64,000 nucleotides of DNA from Cryobacterium sp. PH31-L1 (GTDB lineage Bacteria > Actinomycetota > Actinomycetes > Actinomycetales > Microbacteriaceae): positions 248,001-312,000 of the forward strand of contig NZ_JASISM010000003.1 in NCBI RefSeq assembly GCF_030063145.1, read 5' to 3'. Of the stretch, positions 58,814-64,000 are shown piece by piece. The notes under the pieces are model-generated. The model worked only from the letters and a program-made list of their open reading frames with translations. It did no database searches and was not told the DNA's origin. Position 1 is the stretch's first letter, and each line of letters starts with the position of its first letter. The position numbers and the translations under genes were made by a program.

Positions 58814-60094
58814 TCAGCGCGCGCCGACGACCATCCAGGCCATGGTGCGGGCGCGGAGGCTCAGCGTCACGGCACGGGCACCGAGATAGCCGAGCGCGAA
58901 CGCCGCCATGAGCAGAGCGAGCCCGGCCTCGCCCGACGGGGCCCAGACGAGTACCGCGCCGGCCAGCGGCACGAACACGGCGAGGTTCACCAGCCCGGTC
59001 AGCGCCAGGTAGCGGGCGTCGCCGGCGCCGATGAGCACGCCGTCGAGCACGAACACGACCGCGCCGAGCGGAACGGATGCCCCCAGCACGATCAGGGTCA
59101 GCGGCAGCAGTTGCGTCACGGCGTCCGAGTTGGTGAACGCGTGGCCGAGCACGCCGCTCGTGCCGACCACTACCGCGGCGAGCACGAGGCCAGCCAGCAT
59201 GCCCCACTCCAGGCAGCGGCGAAGCACCGCGCGCACCTGCGCCACATCGCCCGCGCCGAGGCCGCGCCCGACGAGCGCCTGCGCGGCGATGGCGAGGGCG
59301 TCGAGGGCGAAGGCGAGCGTCGCGAACAGGGTCATCGCGATCTGAAAGGCGGCGAGTTCGGGGGAGCCGAGCTGGGCGGCCACGAACACCGCGAGCAGCA
59401 TGGCGGCGCGCAGGCTGAGCGTGCGCACGAACAACCAGCCGCCGCTGCGCGCGCCGAGCAGCATGCCTTTTCGATGCGGACGCAGCGGGGCGCTGTTCCG
59501 CCGGGCGTGCCTGGCGACGACCACGAGGTAGACGGCGACCATGCCCCACTGCGCGACAACGGTGCCCACGGCCGAGCCGGCGATGCCCCAGCCGAGCAGG
59601 TAGATGAACACGTAGTTGAAGGCGATGTTCGCGCCGAAGCCGATTCCGGCCACGTAGAGCGGGGTGCGGGTGTCCTGCAGGCCGCGCAGCAGTCCGGTGG
59701 CGGCGAACACCAGCAGCATGGCGGGCAGGCCGAACATGGAGATGCCGAGGTAGGTGGCGGCATCCGTTGTCACGGCCGTTTCGGCGCCGAATGCGCCGAC
59801 CAGCGCCGGGGTGGCGAGCAGGCCGCCGGCCGCGAGCACGACGCCGAGGCCAAGGGCGAGCCAGAGCCCGTCGATGCCGACCGAAACCGCCCTTTTCGTG
59901 TCGCCGGCGCCGAGCCAGCGGGCCACCGCCGGGGTGGTGCTGTACGCGAGGAAGACCATGAGGCCGATGATGGTCTGCAGCACCGCGCTGGCCAGGCCGA
60001 GTCCGGCCAGCGGGGTGGTGCCGAGGTGACCGACCATCGCGGAATCGGCCAGCAGAAAGAGCGGTTCGGCCACGAGGGCGCCGAGTGCGGGCAC
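58814..60094 (-). CDS. MATE-family efflux protein (DinF type), start uncertain
   Basis: 426 residues from the first standard start, a GTG at 60094; twelve hydrophobic segments. ALVAEPLFLLADSAMVGHLG is the classical DinF/MATE N-terminal helix. The family-conserved sequence continues upstream of that GTG in the same frame (QPIDRDILRLAV), to an in-frame TAG at 60157-60155, but without any ATG, GTG or TTG. The true start may be a rare ATC, ATT or CTG near 60145-60136, or the ATG may have mutated. Exports cationic drugs or toxins with Na+ or H+. Substrate unknown. Confidence 0.85.
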   Translation of the reverse strand: MPALGALVAEPLFLLADSAMVGHLGTTPLAGLGLASAVLQTIIGLMVFLAYSTTPAVARWLGAGDTKRAVSVGIDGLWLALGLGVVLAAGGLLATPALVGAFGAETAVTTDAATYLGISMFGLPAMLLVFAATGLLRGLQDTRTPLYVAGIGFGANIAFNYVFIYLLGWGIAGSAVGTVVAQWGMVAVYLVVVARHARRNSAPLRPHRKGMLLGARSGGWLFVRTLSLRAAMLLAVFVAAQLGSPELAAFQIAMTLFATLAFALDALAIAAQALVGRGLGAGDVAQVRAVLRRCLEWGMLAGLVLAAVVVGTSGVLGHAFTNSDAVTQLLPLTLIVLGASVPLGAVVFVLDGVLIGAGDARYLALTGLVNLAVFVPLAGAVLVWAPSGEAGLALLMAAFALGYLGARAVTLSLRARTMAWMVVGAR

Positions 60095-60204
60095 GGCGAG
60101 CCGCAGAATGTCCCGGTCGATGGGCTGTGCCCGCAGAATGTTGATGGTTCGACTCTACGGCGGCCCCGCGTGCCCCGTGGCCGCGCCCATCTGTGGGGCC
60201 CCTG

Positions 60205-60277
60205 TGGTTCACCGCGCCAGTTGTGGGTCACCGCTCCACCTATAGCTGGCGCGCTCACCGGCAGCTGGCGCGCCCAA
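60205..60277. repeat. Intergenic repeat family 2, copy C
   Basis: TGGTTCACCGCGCCAGTTG, then the core CCACCTATAGCTGGCGCG and the end AGCTGGCGCGCCC. It aligns to the elements at 37961 and (reversed) 967. It lies in the 300-bp gap between the MATE and exonuclease genes. That gap otherwise has no clear promoter. Confidence 0.85.
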
Positions 60278-60394
60278 GAGTTACTCGTCGATGACCGGCC
60301 CGGGGTTCGGTGCGCGCTACGTACGGTTACCGTAGCGACCACCCGAACCGGCGCGCCCACCGCAACACCGGCCTGCTGTGGCAAACTGCTCGCC

Positions 60395-61345
60395 GTGACC
60401 TCTCAACCCGAGCGCCGCATGCTCCTCGATACGGCCAGCCTCTACTTTCGAGCGTTCTTCGGCGTGCCCGACACCGTTCGGGCGCCGAACGGCGACCCGG
60501 TGAACGCCGTGCGCGGGCTGCTCGACATGATCGCCCGGCTCACAACCGAGTTCGAGCCGACCGAGATCGTGGCCTGCTGGGATGACGACTGGCGCCCGCA
60601 GTGGCGGGTCGACCTCATCCCTACCTACAAGACGCACCGGGTCGCCGCCGAACCGGCAACGGATGCCGACCCCGCGATCGAAGTCGTGCCCGATCTGCTC
60701 ACTCCCCAGGTTCCGATCATCCGCGAGGTGCTCGCTGCCCTCGGCATCCCCATCGTCGGCGCGGCGCACCACGAAGCGGACGACGTGATCGGCACCCTGG
60801 CCTCACACGCGGCGATGCCGGTCGACATCATCACCGGCGACCGCGACCTTTTTCAGCTCGTCGACGACTCCCGCCAGGTGCGGGTCATTTATACCGGCCG
60901 CGGCATGGCCCGTCTCGAAACATTGACGGATGCCTCCCTCGCCGCCAAGACCGGCGTCACCCCCGCGCAATACGCGGACTTCGCCGCCCTGCGCGGCGAC
61001 GCCTCCGACGGGCTGCCCGGAGTCGCCGGCGTGGGCGAGAAGACCGCCGCGACCCTGTTGGCCTCCTGGGGCGACCTCGCTGGCATCGTCGCGGCTGCAG
61101 CCGACCCGGAAACCGTGATGGGGGCTTCCATTCGGGCGAAGATCCTCGCCGCCGCCGACTACCTGAAGGTGGCCCCCGCAGTGGTGAACGTGGTGCGCGA
61201 CCTTGAGTGGCCGGCGTTCGACGCGCGCATCCGCTCGAGCACGCCCGCTCAGGCGGCCGAGCTCGAGCGACTCTCGGCTGAGTGGGGTCTCGGCGCATCG
61301 ATGACGCGCGCCCGCGAGGCGCTGGCCGCGCGCATCCGCTCGTAG
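60395..61345 (+). CDS. 5'-3' exonuclease (FEN-like, PolI 5'-nuclease domain type)
   Basis: 316 residues from the GTG at 60395; the ATG at 60419 (MLLDTASLYFRAFFG) is an alternative. The N-terminal nuclease core contains LLDTASLYFRAFFGVPD, VACWDDDWRPQWR, HHEADDVIGTLA and ITGDRDLFQLVDD, with clustered acidic metal ligands. The helix-hairpin-helix DNA-binding segment has GLPGVAGVGEKTAATLLASWG. It acts alone or beside DNA polymerase I in flap removal. Actinobacteria often carry such a stand-alone protein. No polymerase gene adjoins it. Confidence 0.93.
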   Translation: MTSQPERRMLLDTASLYFRAFFGVPDTVRAPNGDPVNAVRGLLDMIARLTTEFEPTEIVACWDDDWRPQWRVDLIPTYKTHRVAAEPATDADPAIEVVPDLLTPQVPIIREVLAALGIPIVGAAHHEADDVIGTLASHAAMPVDIITGDRDLFQLVDDSRQVRVIYTGRGMARLETLTDASLAAKTGVTPAQYADFAALRGDASDGLPGVAGVGEKTAATLLASWGDLAGIVAAAADPETVMGASIRAKILAAADYLKVAPAVVNVVRDLEWPAFDARIRSSTPAQAAELERLSAEWGLGASMTRAREALAARIRS

Positions 61346-61531
61346 AAGTCGCTGTCGGCGAGCGGATGCGGGCCCGCCGGCCAGGACCGCGCCCCAAACG
61401 GGTGCGCGCTACGCCCATTCGGTAGTTGTCAACCTGTCTGAGGCAGGAGGTGGGTGTTAATGCCTGTGGGTTGGGGTAGTTCTGGCCCCGCTGCAAGGCA
61501 ACCTGTCACCCCACCCGGATAGGCTGAACCC

Positions 61532-63496
61532 ATGACTGAGCTGGCGACTGCATCCGGAATCAACCAGGACGAACTTGACCCGGAGGTGCGCCCGCAAGAC
61601 GACCTCTTTCGGCACGTCAACGGCAAGTGGATCGCGCGCAGCGAGATCCCCTCCGATAAGGCACGCTGGGGCTCGTTCATGATGCTCGCCGAAGACGCCG
61701 AGAAGGCCGTGCGGGAGATCATCGTCGAGGCGCAGACCGCGCCGGCCGGCACCCTGGAGCGCAAGTTCGGTGACCTCTACACGAGCTTCCTCGACGAGGA
61801 GCGCATCGAAGCGCTCGGTGCCACCCCGCTGGAGAAAGACCTGAAGGCGGTCGACGCGGTCACCACCATCTCCGAACTGCTCGCCACCCTCGGCCGCCTC
61901 GAACGCGGCGGCGTCGCCGGCGCCTTCCAGCTGTACGTCGACAACGACCCGGGCAACCCCGAGCGATACCTCGTCTTCATCGCCCAGGGTGGCATCGGTC
62001 TGCCCGACGAGTCGTACTACCGCGATGAGAAGTTCGCCGACATTCGCGCCAAATACCAAGAATTCCTCGAGCGGATGTTCACCCTCGCCGGTTTCGCCGA
62101 CGCCGCCGACCGGGCAGCGCGCGTCTTCGAGCTTGAGACCGAACTCGCCTCGCACCACTGGGACAAGGTCAGCACCCGCGACAGCGAGAAGACCTACAAC
62201 CTGCGCACCTGGGACCAGGTGTCGGCGCTCGCCGCCGGCGCTGACGTTGACCTCTGGCTGGACGGCCTCGATGCCCCGGCCGGGGCCCTCGACGAGGTCG
62301 TCGTGCGCGAACCCAGCTACATCGTCGGCCTCGCTGCTGCCCTCACCGAGGACCGCCTTCAGTCGTGGCAGGACTGGCTCCGCTGGCAGGTCATCCGCTC
62401 GAGCGCTGCGTACCTGTCGGGTGAATTCGTCGAGGCGAACTTCGACTTCTACGGTCGCACCCTGAGCGGAACCCCGCAGCTGCGCGACCGCTGGAAGCGC
62501 GGCGTCTCGCTCGTGGAGGGCGCCCTCGGCGAGGCCGTCGGCCGCATCTACGTGGAACGCCACTTCAAGCCGAGCGCCAAGGAGAGCATGGACGTGCTCG
62601 TGGCCAATCTGGTCGCGGCTTACGAGAACAGCATCAGCACCCTCGAGTGGATGACCGAAGAAACACGCACGAGAGCCCTCGAGAAGCTGAGCAAATTCAC
62701 GCCGAAGATCGGCTATCCGGTGAAGTGGCGGGACTATTCGAGCCTGGAAATCAATGCCGACGACCTGATCAGCAACGTCAAAGCCGCCGGTGAGTTCGAA
62801 TTTCAGCGCGAGCTCGGCAAGATCGGCAAGCCGCTCGACCGCGACGAATGGTTCATGACCCCGCAGACCATCAACGCCTATTACAACCCCGGGTTCAACG
62901 AGATCGTCTTTCCGGCCGCCATTTTGCAGTTTCCGTTCTTCGACGACGCGCGCGACCCGGCCGCCAACTACGGTGCGATCGGCGCGGTCATCGGCCACGA
63001 GATCGGCCACGGCTTCGACGACCAGGGCTCCAAGTACGACGGCGACGGCCGCCTCATCGACTGGTGGACCGCCGACGACAAGGCCGCTTTCGAGCTGCGC
63101 ACTACGGCGCTCATCGCCCAGTTCGAAGGCCTCGAACCGAAAGCTATCCCGGGCAACACCGTGAACGGCGCGCTCACCATCGGCGAGAACATCGGCGACC
63201 TGGGCGGGCTGTCCATCGCCTGGAAGGCCTACCTGCTCTCGCTGAACGGTGAAGAATCGCCGGTTATCGACGGCCTCACCGGCGCCGAACGGTTCTTCCT
63301 CTCCTGGGCCCAGGCGTGGCAGATGAAATTACGCGACGCTGAGGCCATCCGCTTGTTGGCCATCGACCCGCACTCGCCGAACGAGTTTCGCTGCAACCAG
63401 ATCGTCAGCAACATTCCCGCGTTCTACGAGGCGTTCCAGGTGGGCGAAGCGGATGCCCTCTACCTCGCTCCCGAGAAGCGCGTCACCATTTGGTAG
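61532..63496 (+). CDS. M13-family zinc metallopeptidase (PepO/neprilysin-like)
   Basis: 654 residues. The zinc-binding motif HEIGH is in VIGHEIGHGFDDQGSKYDGD (~490-510), with the third ligand and Asp partner in GENIGDLGG (~548-556). The C-terminal NEFRCNQIVSNIPAFYEAF is a family hallmark. The N-terminal helical domain begins QDDLFRHVNGKWI. There is no signal peptide or membrane helix, so it is probably cytosolic and cleaves small peptides. The 186-bp upstream gap (61346-61531) has no recognised signal. Confidence 0.93.
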   Translation: MTELATASGINQDELDPEVRPQDDLFRHVNGKWIARSEIPSDKARWGSFMMLAEDAEKAVREIIVEAQTAPAGTLERKFGDLYTSFLDEERIEALGATPLEKDLKAVDAVTTISELLATLGRLERGGVAGAFQLYVDNDPGNPERYLVFIAQGGIGLPDESYYRDEKFADIRAKYQEFLERMFTLAGFADAADRAARVFELETELASHHWDKVSTRDSEKTYNLRTWDQVSALAAGADVDLWLDGLDAPAGALDEVVVREPSYIVGLAAALTEDRLQSWQDWLRWQVIRSSAAYLSGEFVEANFDFYGRTLSGTPQLRDRWKRGVSLVEGALGEAVGRIYVERHFKPSAKESMDVLVANLVAAYENSISTLEWMTEETRTRALEKLSKFTPKIGYPVKWRDYSSLEINADDLISNVKAAGEFEFQRELGKIGKPLDRDEWFMTPQTINAYYNPGFNEIVFPAAILQFPFFDDARDPAANYGAIGAVIGHEIGHGFDDQGSKYDGDGRLIDWWTADDKAAFELRTTALIAQFEGLEPKAIPGNTVNGALTIGENIGDLGGLSIAWKAYLLSLNGEESPVIDGLTGAERFFLSWAQAWQMKLRDAEAIRLLAIDPHSPNEFRCNQIVSNIPAFYEAFQVGEADALYLAPEKRVTIW

Positions 63497-63591
63497 CCCG
63501 GTCGTCCCTGTCGGGGGTTAGTGTGGAGCAGGTTCTTCTGAGCCGGGGATGAGGCCAGCGCGGGGCGTTTGCCGAAGAGAGGGTCGACCCA

Positions 63592-64000
63592 GTGGTCTAT
63601 TCCAGGCGCGATGGCGACAGCGCTACCTCCAGCCGAGCGGATGCTGTGACAGCCCGTTCTCGCCACGCCGCACTCCCCGGCGGCAAGCACCGCACGACGG
63701 ACAAGCCTGAGGATTTCACCCGCGGCTTCGCGTCCCTCGGAGAACTCGCCCTGGGCGGGGTACAGGTTTCGGCGCGGGCGACCGATCTGTCGACCGGACG
63801 CGTGCTGTTCTCGGTCGACGACCACGTGTCGATGCCGACGGCGAGCGTGGGCAAGTTGCTGCTGCTGATCGAAGTGGCCGCGCGTCTGAACGACGCCGAA
63901 TTCGGTCTTGCCACAATGCTCGAACGGTTGAGTGCGGATGCCGTGGGCGATTCCGGCATCTGGCAGCACCTGCAGATTTCACGCCTCGGCGTCTCCGACC
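63592..64000 (+). CDS. Serine hydrolase of the class A beta-lactamase superfamily, truncated by the window
   Basis: At least 136 residues from a GTG at 63592, with AGAGAGGG upstream; a GTG at 63646 is an alternative start. The beta-lactamase-like core begins about residue 65 with a GGVQVSARATDLSTG-type beta hairpin and then MPTASVGKLLLL, where SVGK is the SxxK catalytic motif. The SDN and KTG motifs would lie beyond the window, so it cannot be said whether it is a true beta-lactamase or a penicillin-binding-protein-like esterase or peptidase. No signal peptide is visible. Confidence 0.75.
   Translation, partial: MVYSRRDGDSATSSRADAVTARSRHAALPGGKHRTTDKPEDFTRGFASLGELALGGVQVSARATDLSTGRVLFSVDDHVSMPTASVGKLLLLIEVAARLNDAEFGLATMLERLSADAVGDSGIWQHLQISRLGVSD

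Noticed and set aside
59111-60394. Upstream extension of the exonuclease frame
   Set aside because: It runs antisense through the MATE gene and has no protein features; the GTG at 60395 gives the normal N-terminus.

Overview
The window looks like chromosomal DNA of a high-GC actinomycete, most likely a member of the Microbacteriaceae. The evidence is the FhaA protein next to tRNA-Leu(CAG), the NucS mismatch endonuclease, a SARP/BTAD regulator, a DtxR/IdeR-like iron box, an ABC sugar importer with no ATPase of its own, and an octamer (CGGATGC/GCATCCG) that recurs throughout. No insertion sequence, integrase, prophage gene, rRNA or CRISPR array is visible. The family assignment is an inference. 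The fhaA/tRNA-Leu pairing is oriC-proximal in several actinobacteria, but no dnaA is present to confirm that here.

Layout. 0-3 kb: fhaA, tRNA-Leu, a cytochrome b561-like membrane protein and an EI24-domain protein. 3-8 kb: mmsB-mmsA (distal valine catabolism) with a divergent LysR regulator and an MHS-family carrier. 8-12.4 kb: a Cys-rich hypothetical, a DHA2-type efflux pump, and a LysR/EamA divergent pair. 12.4-17.3 kb: a short UvrA paralogue and two CNNM/CorC-like membrane proteins. 17.5-21.3 kb: acyl-CoA synthetase, acyl-CoA dehydrogenase and TetR, with a tandem operator. 21.5-34 kb: the most unusual block. It holds a 1931-residue secreted haem peroxidase with calcium-binding repeats, a Tat-exported multicopper oxidase, and a lipoprotein with a C-terminal membrane anchor. 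These converge on a NarL-type two-component system, a SARP regulator and a membrane-anchored protein. 34-38 kb: PRC-barrel protein, SLC13-type permease, and thiC with a TPP riboswitch. 38-42 kb: formaldehyde-fixing hxlB-hxlA with a divergent ATPase-LuxR fusion regulator, then a DAO-type oxidase. 42-51 kb: HAD phosphatase, glycogen-debranching-like hydrolase, LacI regulator, sugar ABC importer and aldo-keto reductase. 51-57 kb: NucS, an MFS carrier and a ferric-iron ABC importer under an IdeR-like box. 57-64 kb: amino-acid permease, MATE exporter, 5'-3' exonuclease, M13 peptidase and a truncated serine hydrolase.

Two intergenic repeat families stand out. One is a 66-bp element in which two copies of CCGGGCCCGGGCCCGG lie exactly 50 bp apart around a central GGGCCC hairpin. 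It has two full copies and three partial ones, and one full copy sits inside the hxlB-hxlA operon. The other is a roughly 73-bp element with three copies, at 967, 37961 and 60205, sharing the core CCACCTATRGCTGGCGCG.

The best candidate for an undescribed system is the 21.5-34 kb peroxidase/multicopper oxidase block. Its two secreted oxidoreductase types are the families known from bacterial Mn(II) oxidation in proteobacteria. Here they are combined with a dedicated sensor kinase, response regulator and SARP. The Mn(II) or phenolic substrate is inference only.
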